64,000 nucleotides of DNA from Lentisphaerota bacterium. Lineage in GTDB: Bacteria > Verrucomicrobiota > Lentisphaeria > Victivallales > Victivallaceae. How positions within the stretch are numbered: the stretch's first letter is position 1; each line of letters opens with the position of its first letter. The stretch is taken from positions 62,001-126,000 of the forward strand of contig SUWB01000001.1 of the NCBI GenBank assembly GCA_015061745.1. Direction: 5' to 3'. This document shows, one piece after another, positions 27,498 to 37,958 of the stretch. The translations under genes were made by a program, and so were the position numbers. The notes under the pieces are model-generated. The model did no database searches. It was not told the origin of the DNA and worked only from the letters and a program-made list of their open reading frames with translations.

Positions 27498-30400
27498 TCA
27501 GTCAGTAATGACTTGAGTTTCCTGAGGTGGTTTCACCCAACGGCGTGGCGGAGGAGCACAGGGTTTGATTTTGAGTTTATAATGTCCCCGCCCCAGAATC
27601 TTGTCGATTTCCTGCAGCATTTCCCACGTTACAGTTGTATCCTCGCGGCTTTCAATATAAACCACAGAGTCATCTTCACGCATTACTGCGATAATGGTAT
27701 GCATATCCCCTTTATGGGCTTTAAGAAGCTCAGACAGAGCTTTAAGCGTAGGAGTGGGACAAGCAGGCGGCAGGTGAATATAAATCTCCTCGGTCAGTGT
27801 TTGCGGAGCTTCTGCAAGCAGCATAAGTTTTTCAACAGAAAGCCGGGGGCTTTCAGATTCATCGCGCTTGGAAACAGTCACTTCCACAGCCACAGGCAGA
27901 CCGGCTTCAAGAGTGATTCCGGCTTCTGAAATCTTGCCGAGGGTACGTTCATAAATCATACATTCACAGCGTGCATCAAGGTCCTCAAGGTGAAGAACGC
28001 AGAATTGTTTTCCTGAATTTTTGGAAAATTTGAACTCACAAGCGTTGATCATACCGGTCAGGCGGATCACTTCCCCGTCACCGATCTCTTCGATTTCACG
28101 AATGGGAACAGTGGCACAGCTTTTCAGCAAAGCACTCCAGGCATCAAGAGGATGACCTGACACATAGAATCCAAGGAGTTCTTTTTCACTCTTGAGGATA
28201 TCTTCCCAGGCAAATTCCGGCAATTCAGGAATGGGAATGGAAAATCCGGCATCTTCAGTGCCATCGTCCTCCAGTGCATCAAAGAGCGAGCCCTGCCCCA
28301 CCGCCTTATCCCGGGCTCTTTCGGCAGCGTAAGCGATCATCTTGTCTGCAACAGCAAGGATCTGGGAACGTTTCAGCCCCAGAGAGTCAAGAGCTCCTGC
28401 CCGGGTCAGATGTTCGATCATACGGGAGTTGATTTCAGAACCGCAGCGTTCACAAAAATCGAGGAAGTTTTTGAATTTACCCTCTTTTTTGCGGCTTTCA
28501 ATGATTTTTCCGGCAGCACCTTCCCCCATACCCTTGATAGCCCCCAGACCGAAACGGATATTGGAACCGTCAACTGAAAAACTGATACCGCTGGAATTTA
28601 CATCAGGCGGCAGAATGGAAATTCCCATTTCACGGCAGGCGGAAATAAGGAATGCGATCTTTTCAGCATTTTCCAATTCACTGGTCAGCACGGCAGCCAT
28701 AAATTCCACAGGATAATTGGCCTTCAAATAAGCGGTATGGTAAGAAACGACACCGTAGGCGGCAGAGTGGGATTTATTGAATCCGTACCCGGCAAACAAT
28801 TCGATTTTCTTCCAGATTTCTTCGGCAACTTCTTCAGAAATGCCGCTGTGGCTGGCACATCCGGCAATAAACTTTGCCTTCTGGTCCATAAGGACATCCA
28901 CCTTTTTCTTACCGATGGCACGACGCAGAATGTCAGCACCGCCCAGAGAAAATCCGGCCAACACCTGCACCACCTGCATAATCTGCTCCTGATAAAGCAT
29001 AATACCATAAGTTTCCTTGAGGTACTGCTCCATCTTGGGGTGGTCATAGATGATTTGTTCTTCGCCCTTTTTACGGGCGATAAAGGTGGGAATAAACTGC
29101 ATAGGTCCGGGACGGTAGATTGCCACAAGAGCGATCAGGTGCTTCACCGTTTCCACACCGAAAGTACGGCACAAATTGCGCATACCGCCGGATTCAAGCT
29201 GGAATACAGCAATAGTGTCTCCTCTGCGGAGCATTTCAAAGGTGGGTTCATCATCAAGAGGGACCTTTGACATATCGATGTCGATCCCCTGATTTTCTTT
29301 GATAAGGTCAAGGGCGTTGCGGATGATAGTCAAAGTACGCAGCCCCAGGAAGTCCATTTTAAGCAGCCCCTGCTGTTCACAGGGAACAGCGGTAAATTCC
29401 ACCACCATACCGCCTTGAGCACTCCGGGCAAGGGGAACCAGATTGTCCAGTTCCTGGTCTCCGATGATCACACCGGCGGCGTGGATCCCCGGCTGACGGT
29501 TCAATCCTTCAAGAACTTTAGCATAATCCCATACTTTTTTGACTTCCGGATCTTTTTCCAGAAGTTCAGCCAATTCCTTGTTTTCTTCAACAGCTTTGGA
29601 AAGGGTCATCTTGGCATCATCGGGGATCATCTTGGTCAGTTTGTTGCCGAATTCAAAATCTTTTCCCAGCACCCGGGCCACATCCTTGACCACAGCCTTG
29701 GCTTTCAACTGTCCGTAGGTGGAGATCTGAGCCACACTTTCATAACCATACTTCTGCCGGACGTATTCAATCACCTCGCCGCGTCTTTTTTCACAGAAGT
29801 CGATATCAAAGTCAGGGGGACTCACACGCTCAGGGTTGAGGAAGCGTTCAAAAAGCAAGTCATACTCAAGGGGATCAATATCAGTAATAAGCGTCAGATA
29901 GGCCACAAGACTTCCGGCACCTGAACCGCGTCCGGGACCGACAGGGACCCCCTGCCGTTTGGCGTGAGCGATAAAGTCAGACACCACAAGGAAGTAACTG
30001 CAGAACCCTGAGCCTTCGATGATCCCCAGCTCATAGTCCATACGTTCAATGATTTTTTGCTGTTCAGGCGTATAGGTTTCGGCGTGACCGTTGAAGCCGT
30101 AACGCATTTCCATATTATCAAGACAGATCTTACGCAGATACTCCCTGCCGGGAACAGTTCCGTCAGGAAGTTTATAAACAGGATAATGGTTGACTTCAGG
30201 CACATAATGGAATTTCATTGAGCACCGTTCCGCCACCAGTCTGGTATTTGTAATGGCTTCGGGGATCTCTTTAAAAAGTTCCCGCATTTCAGCTTCACTC
30301 TTGAAGTAAAACTCAGGTGACGGGAAACGGAAACGTTTGGGATCATCCAATTTTGAACCGGTCTGGATACACAGCATCACATCGTGAGCGGCGGCATCCT

Positions 30401-31157
30401 CTTTGGCCATATAATGCACGTCGTTGGTAGCCACCAGTTTCAAATCGTGTTTTTTGGCAAGTTCAACAAGCATCCGGTTAGCCTGCCGTTCCTGCTCCAT
30501 ACCGTGATCCATAATTTCAATGAAAAAGTTTTCTCTGCCAAAGATGTCCAGATACTCTTTCAAAGCCTTTTCCGCCCGTTCAAAGTTCCCCATAAAAGCA
30601 GATTGGGGGCGGGCGATTTGAGAAGCGGCTTCAAAGGAAATCAGCATATCATCCTGTTTTTGCCCCTCAACATCGTGAAAATCAGCCTCGTCATCATTAG
30701 ATTCCCCCAGCAGTAAACGGGGGATCTCGCCTGCAATACAGGCTGAAAGGGCAATCAGCCCCTCGCTGTATTTGGCAAGAAGTTCTTTGTCCATACGGGG
30801 TCTATAATAAATTCCCGTTCTGTACGCTTCAGAAATCAGTTTGCACAAGTTATGATAACCGGTTTCATTTTCACAAAGCAGCACCAAATGGAATCCTTTG
30901 ATAAAAGGCACCGCCGGATTGTGATCAAAACGGGAACCGGGAGCGACATAAGCTTCACAGCCGATAACGGGATTGATCCCCGCCTTGCCGACCACACGGT
31001 GAAACTCCTCTACGCCCCCCATATAACCGTGGTCGGTAATAGCGATAGCCGGCATTTCATACTGGGTCGCCAATTTCACAAGACCGGCAGGAGTACACGC
31101 TCCGTCAAGCATACTGTAATGGGTATGCAAATGCAAATGAACAAAATCAGAAGGCAT
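27498..31157 (-). CDS. dnaE: DNA polymerase III subunit alpha
   Basis: PHP domain FVHLHLHTHYSMLDGA, PGRGSGAGSLVAYLTLITDIDP, PPDFDIDFCEKRR, GYGFNKSHSAAYG. Confidence 0.95.
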   Translation of the reverse strand: MPSDFVHLHLHTHYSMLDGACTPAGLVKLATQYEMPAIAITDHGYMGGVEEFHRVVGKAGINPVIGCEAYVAPGSRFDHNPAVPFIKGFHLVLLCENETGYHNLCKLISEAYRTGIYYRPRMDKELLAKYSEGLIALSACIAGEIPRLLLGESNDDEADFHDVEGQKQDDMLISFEAASQIARPQSAFMGNFERAEKALKEYLDIFGRENFFIEIMDHGMEQERQANRMLVELAKKHDLKLVATNDVHYMAKEDAAAHDVMLCIQTGSKLDDPKRFRFPSPEFYFKSEAEMRELFKEIPEAITNTRLVAERCSMKFHYVPEVNHYPVYKLPDGTVPGREYLRKICLDNMEMRYGFNGHAETYTPEQQKIIERMDYELGIIEGSGFCSYFLVVSDFIAHAKRQGVPVGPGRGSGAGSLVAYLTLITDIDPLEYDLLFERFLNPERVSPPDFDIDFCEKRRGEVIEYVRQKYGYESVAQISTYGQLKAKAVVKDVARVLGKDFEFGNKLTKMIPDDAKMTLSKAVEENKELAELLEKDPEVKKVWDYAKVLEGLNRQPGIHAAGVIIGDQELDNLVPLARSAQGGMVVEFTAVPCEQQGLLKMDFLGLRTLTIIRNALDLIKENQGIDIDMSKVPLDDEPTFEMLRRGDTIAVFQLESGGMRNLCRTFGVETVKHLIALVAIYRPGPMQFIPTFIARKKGEEQIIYDHPKMEQYLKETYGIMLYQEQIMQVVQVLAGFSLGGADILRRAIGKKKVDVLMDQKAKFIAGCASHSGISEEVAEEIWKKIELFAGYGFNKSHSAAYGVVSYHTAYLKANYPVEFMAAVLTSELENAEKIAFLISACREMGISILPPDVNSSGISFSVDGSNIRFGLGAIKGMGEGAAGKIIESRKKEGKFKNFLDFCERCGSEINSRMIEHLTRAGALDSLGLKRSQILAVADKMIAYAAERARDKAVGQGSLFDALEDDGTEDAGFSIPIPELPEFAWEDILKSEKELLGFYVSGHPLDAWSALLKSCATVPIREIEEIGDGEVIRLTGMINACEFKFSKNSGKQFCVLHLEDLDARCECMIYERTLGKISEAGITLEAGLPVAVEVTVSKRDESESPRLSVEKLMLLAEAPQTLTEEIYIHLPPACPTPTLKALSELLKAHKGDMHTIIAVMREDDSVVYIESREDTTVTWEMLQEIDKILGRGHYKLKIKPCAPPPRRWVKPPQETQVITD

Positions 31158-31175
31158 AATATTTACCCCTTTGCC

Positions 31176-31775
31176 TTAAAAACCATTGCCCCAGACGGAC
31201 AATTGTTCTTCCACAAATTCCACAGCCTTTTGAAATGCTCTGGCACGGTGACTGATCTTGTTTTTGAGTTCCTGAGGCATTTCGGCAAAGGTCTGATCGT
31301 AACCGTCGGGGATGAAAAGGGGATCATAGCCGAATCCGCCCTCGCCCCGTTCCTCTGTAATGATCGTTCCTTTGACTTCTCCCTCAAAGGTTTCAATCAC
31401 TTCACCGTTGAAAGCGATCGCTATAACACAAACAAAACGGGCTCTGCGGTTTTCTTTGCCTTCCAATTCGGCCAGGAGTTTCGCCCGGCGGGCGGGATCA
31501 TTTTCGGCATAACGGGCTGAATAGATCCCCGGACGGCCGTCAAGAGCTTCCACTTCAAGACCGGAATCATCTGCAAAAGCAGGAGCCTCACAATATGAAC
31601 TGACTGCAATTGCCTTGATAGAGGCATTCTCGGTAAAAGTTTTGCCGTTTTCTTCAACGCCCGGAAATCCGGGATAATCAGCCAGTGACTGCAGTTCCAC
31701 TTCCTCGCCTTGCAGCAGGGCACGGTATTCTTCTACTTTATGGGAATTTGCCGAAGCAATCACAATATATGACAT
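31176..31775 (-). CDS. rdgB: non-canonical purine NTP pyrophosphatase (RdgB/HAM1)
   Basis: IASANSHKVEEYRALL, ADDSGLEVEALDGRPGIYSARYA, GFGYDPLFIP. Start at internal Met (MSYIVIAS). Confidence 0.9.
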   Translation of the reverse strand: MSYIVIASANSHKVEEYRALLQGEEVELQSLADYPGFPGVEENGKTFTENASIKAIAVSSYCEAPAFADDSGLEVEALDGRPGIYSARYAENDPARRAKLLAELEGKENRRARFVCVIAIAFNGEVIETFEGEVKGTIITEERGEGGFGYDPLFIPDGYDQTFAEMPQELKNKISHRARAFQKAVEFVEEQLSVWGNGF

Positions 31776-31844
31776 TTTTTTTCCTTCCGTTTTGAAATTT
31801 TGCTGTATCAGGCATATATTATACCATAAACACAAATTTTTCAA

Positions 31845-33161
31845 ATGAAAATGGATTTTTCAGAGCAACTTTTTGCAAAATTTTCCGGATACCGCATTTT
31901 TTGCGGTTTTTCCGGCGGTGCCGACAGTACCGCCGCACTTTTGCTTGCCCGGAAATATCAATCTTCAGCAGGATTCTATTTGCAGGCAGTTCACTTCAAT
32001 CATCATCTGCGGGGCAGTGAATCCGATGCTGAAGCAAAAGAGGCAGCCGCATTTGCACAAAAGTACAATATTCCATTTCAGTGCATTGATCTGCGCATTC
32101 CGTCAAACAGCAATCTGGAAAGTGCCGCAAGAGCGGCCCGCCTGGAAGCGTGGAAACAAATTCTTCCCCGTGAAAAAGGAGCCGTACTTCTCGGTCACCA
32201 CGCCGATGACCGGCGGGAAAACCTCATCATCAGACTTTGTCGGGGGTCAAATTCCGGCGGATTGAGCTCTATGCGTGCCGTTTCTGAAATTGAAGGCGTG
32301 ACCTTCCTGCGTCCGCTGCTGCAAATGACGAGAAAAGAGATTGAAACATTCCTGCTCAGTCAGGGAATTACCCAATGGGCCCAAGATTCTTCCAACAAAT
32401 CAACGCATTTTCTGCGGAACTATCTGCGGAACATTCTTTTTCCCGGACTCTCAGCTCACTTCCCGGGAGTACTCAAAGGTATGGACCGTTCCCTTGAAGC
32501 ACTGGAATGTGATGCGGATTTCATCAACAGTATCGTCGATGCCATTCCGCAGGAAAAGAAAAACAGTATCGCATTCTGGCAAACTCAGCACAACGCAGTC
32601 AAGATCCGCCTTCTCAGGGAACTGACAGGTTCGATCCCCACATACGATTTGCTGACCCGGATCAACAAAGAATTGCAAACGACTACTCCGGAGCTCCGGC
32701 AGATCCCGGTCAATCAAGCTCAAGTCATCCGCTTGAAAAATGATACTATTTCCTCACATTCCGCCTTCCGGGAAGAACCTGCTGCCGTTTTCTGGAAGTG
32801 GCGTGAAGAACCGGAAAAAAAATGGAACAGCGGCATATTCACCGTTTCCCGTGCTGCGGCAGCGGAGTGTTGCGCTCCGGATACAGCATATTTTGATGGG
32901 AACCAGTTGCCTGATGTGCTTGAAATTTCTCCTGTACATCCGGGAGAACAGATGATTCCCTTCGGGAGCAGCTCCCCGAAGAAAATCAAAAAACTCCGTA
33001 CCGACAGGCACATCGGAGCAGAAGAAAAAATGCCTGTCCTCAGAAGCTGCAGCGGCGAAGTTTTCTGGGCAGTTAATGTCCGGAATTCCGCATTGGCAGC
33101 CGTTTCTGACTCAACTGCTGATATTGTAAAATTTGAATATAAAGGAGCGGAAAGAAAATGA
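31845..33161 (+). CDS. tilS: tRNA(Ile)-lysidine synthetase
   Basis: GFSGGADSTAALLLA PP-loop, HFNHHLRGSESD, GHHADDRRENLIIRLCRG. Confidence 0.9.
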   Translation: MKMDFSEQLFAKFSGYRIFCGFSGGADSTAALLLARKYQSSAGFYLQAVHFNHHLRGSESDAEAKEAAAFAQKYNIPFQCIDLRIPSNSNLESAARAARLEAWKQILPREKGAVLLGHHADDRRENLIIRLCRGSNSGGLSSMRAVSEIEGVTFLRPLLQMTRKEIETFLLSQGITQWAQDSSNKSTHFLRNYLRNILFPGLSAHFPGVLKGMDRSLEALECDADFINSIVDAIPQEKKNSIAFWQTQHNAVKIRLLRELTGSIPTYDLLTRINKELQTTTPELRQIPVNQAQVIRLKNDTISSHSAFREEPAAVFWKWREEPEKKWNSGIFTVSRAAAAECCAPDTAYFDGNQLPDVLEISPVHPGEQMIPFGSSSPKKIKKLRTDRHIGAEEKMPVLRSCSGEVFWAVNVRNSALAAVSDSTADIVKFEYKGAERK

Positions 33162-34201
33162 TAAATACAGTTCATTGTCATACAGCAAGTGCTTCATACG
33201 ACATTACGATCGCCCCCGGAGCGTGGCAAAAGGCCGCTGATTTTCCGGGCAGAAAACTTCTTGTCCGGGACGCCAACGTCCCTAATCCCGGCATTGCAGC
33301 AGACGGAGAAATCGTCCTGACTCCCGGGGAACAGTACAAAACTTTTTCCGCCGTAGAATCCATCTGCCGGGCAGCAGCCCGGCTTCACCTGACCCGCCAG
33401 GATCGTTTTATCGCTTTGGGCGGCGGTGTAACAGGCGACCTGACCGGATTTGCAAGTGCAATCTATATGCGTGGAGTCCATTTCATTCAAATCCCCACCA
33501 CGTTGCTTGCTATGGTAGATGCCAGTGTCGGCGGAAAAACAGCCGCAGATCTGCCGGAAGGAAAAAATCTTATCGGGGCGTTCCATCAGCCGGATGCCGT
33601 TCTGATCGATCCTGGTTTTCTGAAAACGCTCTCGCTCGAAAATCTTATTTGCGGACTTGCTGAAGTGGTCAAAACAGCCGTTATACTGGATCGTGACCTT
33701 TTTGCCCTTTTGGAAAGAGAAAGTTCCGGATGCGTCAATTCACCTGACTTTGACACTCTTTACCCCGAACTGATCGGCCGGTGCTGTCAACTCAAATCTC
33801 AAGTGGTCAGTTCAGATGAAAAAGAACAGGGCCTCCGGGCTATTCTCAATTACGGACACACTTTCGGTCACGCAGTGGAACAGTTGAGTCAATTTTCCAT
33901 TCCTCACGGCTTGGGAGTTGCCATCGGAATGAACACAGCCGGACTTCTGGCGGAAAAAATAAATCTGTGGTCCCCGGAAGAAAACGCAAGACAGAGACAT
34001 CTGCTGAAAAGTCTGCAAATGCCTGTTTCCATTCCCCGGAACTTTTCCTCAGATGCCCTTCTTGAAGTTATGCGTTCCGACAAAAAGAACGATTCTTCAG
34101 GGATCCGCCTGGTCCTTCCGGAAAAAATCGGTTCGGCTCAAACATTTTCCGGTATTCCAGAAGCACTGATAAAAGAAATTCTGGAGCTTTCTTATGAATG
34201 A
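33158..34201 (+). CDS. aroB: 3-dehydroquinate synthase
   Basis: GGGVTGDLTGFASAIYMRGVHFIQIPTTLLAMVDASVGGKTA, LNYGHTFGHAVE. Confidence 0.95.
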   Translation: MINTVHCHTASASYDITIAPGAWQKAADFPGRKLLVRDANVPNPGIAADGEIVLTPGEQYKTFSAVESICRAAARLHLTRQDRFIALGGGVTGDLTGFASAIYMRGVHFIQIPTTLLAMVDASVGGKTAADLPEGKNLIGAFHQPDAVLIDPGFLKTLSLENLICGLAEVVKTAVILDRDLFALLERESSGCVNSPDFDTLYPELIGRCCQLKSQVVSSDEKEQGLRAILNYGHTFGHAVEQLSQFSIPHGLGVAIGMNTAGLLAEKINLWSPEENARQRHLLKSLQMPVSIPRNFSSDALLEVMRSDKKNDSSGIRLVLPEKIGSAQTFSGIPEALIKEILELSYE

Positions 34202-35294
34202 CCGTGACGGCTGTATTGCACTCAATCTGGTACAGGGGATCGGTTACAACCGTTTTCAGCTGCTTTCAGAATATTTCGGAGCTCCCGGACAGGTTTTCAA
34301 TCACGCCGCAGCAGAATACGCAAAATTACAAAGTTTCGGTGCTCAATTGAGCCAAAGGCTGGCTGATTTCGATGCAGAAACCGCCCTCGCCGCTGAACTG
34401 GAACTTGCAGAACGCGGCGGCGTGGATATCATCACGCTCTTTGACAGTAATTATCCGGTCGTTCTGCGGGAACTTCCCACACCTCCTTTGTGTCTCTATG
34501 TCAGAGGCACATTGCCGGAATTCCCCAAAAAAAGCGTTGCGGTCGTAGGTACAAGACGTATGAGTGCCTACGGAGCAAGAATGAGTGAACGCATTGCTTC
34601 TGATGCCGCCGCAATGGGATATACTGTCGTTTCAGGACTTGCAATGGGAGTTGATACCATCGCCCATCAGGCCGCTCTCAAGGCCAAAGGAATCACCATT
34701 GCCGTCATCGCCGCCGGTCTGGCTCACGTCCACCCCAAAGAGAATATTCCCCTTGCACGCACTATTGTTGAAAACGGTGGTGCGGTCATCAGCGAATTTC
34801 CGATCCAGCTGACTCCTGCCCGCCAGAATTTCCCCAGACGCAACAGGATCGTTGCCGGATTGTGTGAAGGAACCATCGTTACAGAAGCCGGTCTGGAATC
34901 AGGAGCAATGATTACCGCCAGACTTGCCGTGGAAAACAACAGAGAACTTTTCGCCGTTCCCGGCAATGTGGACAATCCTGTTGCCCGGGGCTGCAATGCC
35001 CTGATCAAGGAGGGAGCAACCCTTATTGAACGGTTTGAAGATGCCGCTGTTGTCCTTGACAGAGGTTTTACCCGGCCTGCCGCAGTGCCGGAGTCATCTG
35101 ATTCACCTCCGGAAGATCTGGATGATTTTTCCAAACGTCTGTGGGAACTTCTCGGCCAGGGCGAATACGGCTTTGACGAACTCCAGACCGCATTGAATGC
35201 GGAAACAGGCGAGTTACTCACTGCCCTTATGAAATTTGAACTTAAAATGCTGATCGAACTGACTCCCGAACAGCGTTACAGGAGAATGGTATGA
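34194..35294 (+). CDS. dprA: DNA-processing protein DprA
   Basis: VAVVGTRRMSAYG, VSGLAMGVDTIAHQAAL, FPRRNRIVAGL, GALITEA-like block (VTEAGLESGAMITARLA). Confidence 0.93.
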   Translation: MNDRDGCIALNLVQGIGYNRFQLLSEYFGAPGQVFNHAAAEYAKLQSFGAQLSQRLADFDAETALAAELELAERGGVDIITLFDSNYPVVLRELPTPPLCLYVRGTLPEFPKKSVAVVGTRRMSAYGARMSERIASDAAAMGYTVVSGLAMGVDTIAHQAALKAKGITIAVIAAGLAHVHPKENIPLARTIVENGGAVISEFPIQLTPARQNFPRRNRIVAGLCEGTIVTEAGLESGAMITARLAVENNRELFAVPGNVDNPVARGCNALIKEGATLIERFEDAAVVLDRGFTRPAAVPESSDSPPEDLDDFSKRLWELLGQGEYGFDELQTALNAETGELLTALMKFELKMLIELTPEQRYRRMV

Positions 35295-36622
35295 ACACAA
35301 CCGACACCATTGCCGCCCCCGCCAGTGCTGTGGGCGGTGCCGTTACTGTCATCAGGATCTCCGGTCCGGAAGCACTGACTGTTTTGAAAAAAGTTTGGCA
35401 GGGAAAAAATGATCCCGGAAAAGAAAGTAATTTCAGAAAAATGCTTCTGGGCAATGTCAAAGGCGATCCGGCATTGGCTGTTTTTATGCCCGGCCCCCGC
35501 AGTTATACCGGAGATGATGTGGCAGAGATCCACTGTCACGGCGGAGCTGCCGCAGCAGCCAACGCTGTGGAAGCGATCCTTTCAGCCGGAGCCCGCAGTG
35601 CAGAACCCGGCGAGTTCACCTTCCGGGCCTTTGTCAACGGAAAACTTGATCTGACGCAGGCGGAAGCCGTTTCAGACCTTATCTGTGCCGGCAGCAATGC
35701 GGCATTAAAATTGGCAGAACGGCAGCTGGCAGGGTCACTCAGTGAAAAGCTCAACGGGATCTACGAAAAAATTTCCGCTCTTATTTCAGAATGTGAAGCC
35801 CGTTTGGACTTTCCCGACGAGGAGTTGGACTTTGACCCTCAGGATGCCGGCAAGATCGAAGATATCCGGAAACATATCAAAAATCTTTTGGACTCAGGCA
35901 GAGCCGGAGCTCTTATCAGAGACGGTATTGATGTCGTCCTCGCCGGAAAACCCAATGCCGGAAAATCAAGTCTGTTCAATTTGCTTGCAGGCAGTGAACG
36001 TGCCATCGTCACTCCCATTCCCGGCACGACCCGGGATACGGTTGAAAGCCAGATCGTCCTGTGTGACCTGCCGGTAAAACTGACGGATACGGCCGGTTTG
36101 CGTGAAACGCCCGACCCGGTCGAACAGCTCGGTGTTGCCCGGAGCCGCAGAGCCATTGCTGCCGCAAAAGTAGTTTTCTGGGTGCTTGATGCATCGGTTT
36201 CCGATTTGCAAAGTGAAGCAACCGAGATAGAGTTTATTCCCGGAACGATCGCAGTTTGGAACAAATGCGATTTAGTTGCTCCAGATACGGTTTTGCCTCA
36301 GCTCCCCTGCCCTGCTGTCAGGATTTCTGCCACAGAAAACACAAACATTGATGATCTTCTGGCAGAATTCACCAAGATAGTCTATGGGGAAAAAGAAAAT
36401 GCCCGTATCCCTGAAGTCGCTGTCAATGCCCGTGCCAAGGCACTTTTGGAAGAAGCTGAATCTGCCTTGCAGCAAGCATTGAGCCAATTCGCAGACGGCG
36501 ACTTTGAACTGGCTGCCAGCGACTTGCGTAACGCTTTGCACGCAATTGGAAAAATTACCGGAAAAAGTTCTGATCCTGATGTGCTGGATGAGATTTTCCG
36601 TAATTTTTGTATCGGCAAATGA
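35291..36622 (+). CDS. mnmE: tRNA modification GTPase MnmE
   Basis: TDTIAAPASAVGGAVTVIRISG, GKPNAGKSSLFNLLAG, DTAGLRE, C-terminal FCIGK. Confidence 0.95.
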   Translation: MNTTDTIAAPASAVGGAVTVIRISGPEALTVLKKVWQGKNDPGKESNFRKMLLGNVKGDPALAVFMPGPRSYTGDDVAEIHCHGGAAAAANAVEAILSAGARSAEPGEFTFRAFVNGKLDLTQAEAVSDLICAGSNAALKLAERQLAGSLSEKLNGIYEKISALISECEARLDFPDEELDFDPQDAGKIEDIRKHIKNLLDSGRAGALIRDGIDVVLAGKPNAGKSSLFNLLAGSERAIVTPIPGTTRDTVESQIVLCDLPVKLTDTAGLRETPDPVEQLGVARSRRAIAAAKVVFWVLDASVSDLQSEATEIEFIPGTIAVWNKCDLVAPDTVLPQLPCPAVRISATENTNIDDLLAEFTKIVYGEKENARIPEVAVNARAKALLEEAESALQQALSQFADGDFELAASDLRNALHAIGKITGKSSDPDVLDEIFRNFCIGK

Positions 36623-36734
36623 CTTTTTTCCCGAAAAAAAGTATTTTTTGCTTGCAATTCAGTCAATAACGATATATCTTATTATTTTAGATGAGAGAAA
36701 ATGTCTCACACCCAAATACAAAGGAGAAATTCTA

Positions 36735-37877
36735 ATGAGTTATGCCAAGATGCTGATGACCGGTGCTGCCGCTGCGCTGCTGACAGTTTCCGGATTCGCT
36801 GCTGATGCAAAAGCCAAGCCCGCTGCAAAAACTGCTGCCAAAGCAGCGGTGAAACCTGCTGCAAAACCTGCAGCCAAAGCAGCGGCCAAGCCCGCCGCCA
36901 AGGTCGATCCTTTCAGTGCACTGCCCGCAGTCGTTGCTGAAATGAACGGCAAAAAAGTCACCCGTCAGGATATTGTCAATTTCTTCAAGAAACTTTCTCC
37001 CGACGGTCAGATCCCCGCCCAGCTCACTCCTGAAATCGTCAAGAGTGCCGCTTATGATCTGGTCAATGCCTACATCGCCAAAACTCTTCTCGATCAGGCA
37101 ATGGCCAAGGCAAAGTTCACAATGAGTGCAAAAGAAATTGAAAAGGTCATCGCTGACCAGTTCAAAAATATGCCCAAAGAACTTTACAATATGATGATCA
37201 CCCAGCTCAACCAGCAGAAAACAACTATGGATCAGCACATCAAAAAGATGGCTGCCAATCCGGCTATGCGTGAGCAGATCATTCTTGATGCTTTTATCAA
37301 GAAATATGTTTTCAAAAAGCTGAACATTTCCGAAGCTGATGCTTTGAAATTCTACAACAGCAACAAATCTCAGTTCACCGTTCCCGCCGATGCCCCCGAC
37401 ACCCTCCGTGCTTCTCACATTCTGATCGCTGTCGCCAAAGGTTCCGACGGCAAGGCTGAACTCAAAAAAGCCAATGAACTCTACGCCAAGGCTGTCAAAA
37501 ATCCCGCTTCTTTCGGTGCCCTTGCTGCCGAAAACAGTGCTTGTCCTTCCGGAAAACAGGCTCAGGGTTCTCTCGGTGCTTTCCAGAAAGGCCAGATGGT
37601 TCCCGAATTTGAAAAGGCCACTCTTGCTCTGAAACCCAATCAGATCTCCAAGCCCGTCAAGACTCAGTTCGGCTGGCACATCATCAAGCGTGAAGCTCTG
37701 CGTAAGAGCGAAGTCCGTCCCTTTGCCACTGTCAAAGATCAGCTGATCCAGTACCTCAAGGCTCAGAAGGAACAGGAACTGCTCAAAAATTACATTGCCG
37801 GACTGGAAAAACAGGCCAAGGTCAAGATCCTTGTTGCCCGTCCTGCCGCCCCCCAGATGATGATGCCTGGTATGTAA
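36735..37877 (+). CDS. periplasmic PpiC/parvulin-type peptidyl-prolyl isomerase with Ala/Lys/Pro-rich linker
   Basis: RASHILIAVAKGSDG, PVKTQFGWHIIKRE; signal peptide and AAGTAGAK-like low-complexity segment. Start 36735 behind AAGGAG. Confidence 0.85.
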   Translation: MSYAKMLMTGAAAALLTVSGFAADAKAKPAAKTAAKAAVKPAAKPAAKAAAKPAAKVDPFSALPAVVAEMNGKKVTRQDIVNFFKKLSPDGQIPAQLTPEIVKSAAYDLVNAYIAKTLLDQAMAKAKFTMSAKEIEKVIADQFKNMPKELYNMMITQLNQQKTTMDQHIKKMAANPAMREQIILDAFIKKYVFKKLNISEADALKFYNSNKSQFTVPADAPDTLRASHILIAVAKGSDGKAELKKANELYAKAVKNPASFGALAAENSACPSGKQAQGSLGAFQKGQMVPEFEKATLALKPNQISKPVKTQFGWHIIKREALRKSEVRPFATVKDQLIQYLKAQKEQELLKNYIAGLEKQAKVKILVARPAAPQMMMPGM

Positions 37878-37903
37878 TAACTACTTCGCACTGATTCATA
37901 TAC

Positions 37904-37937
37904 GCCGGGTTTTCGTTCTGCAAAACCCGGCTTTTTT
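37904..37937 (+). terminator. Rho-independent terminator after PPIase gene
   Basis: GCCGGGTTTT-cgttctg-CAAAACCCGGC followed by TTTTTT. Confidence 0.85.
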
Positions 37938-37958
37938 ACAGATTTTACAGAAAGAATA

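Noticed and set aside
36732-37679. 315-aa minus-strand ORF antisense to the PPIase
   Set aside because: Fully embedded in a well-supported CDS; arises from Ala/Lys codon bias; no domain signature.
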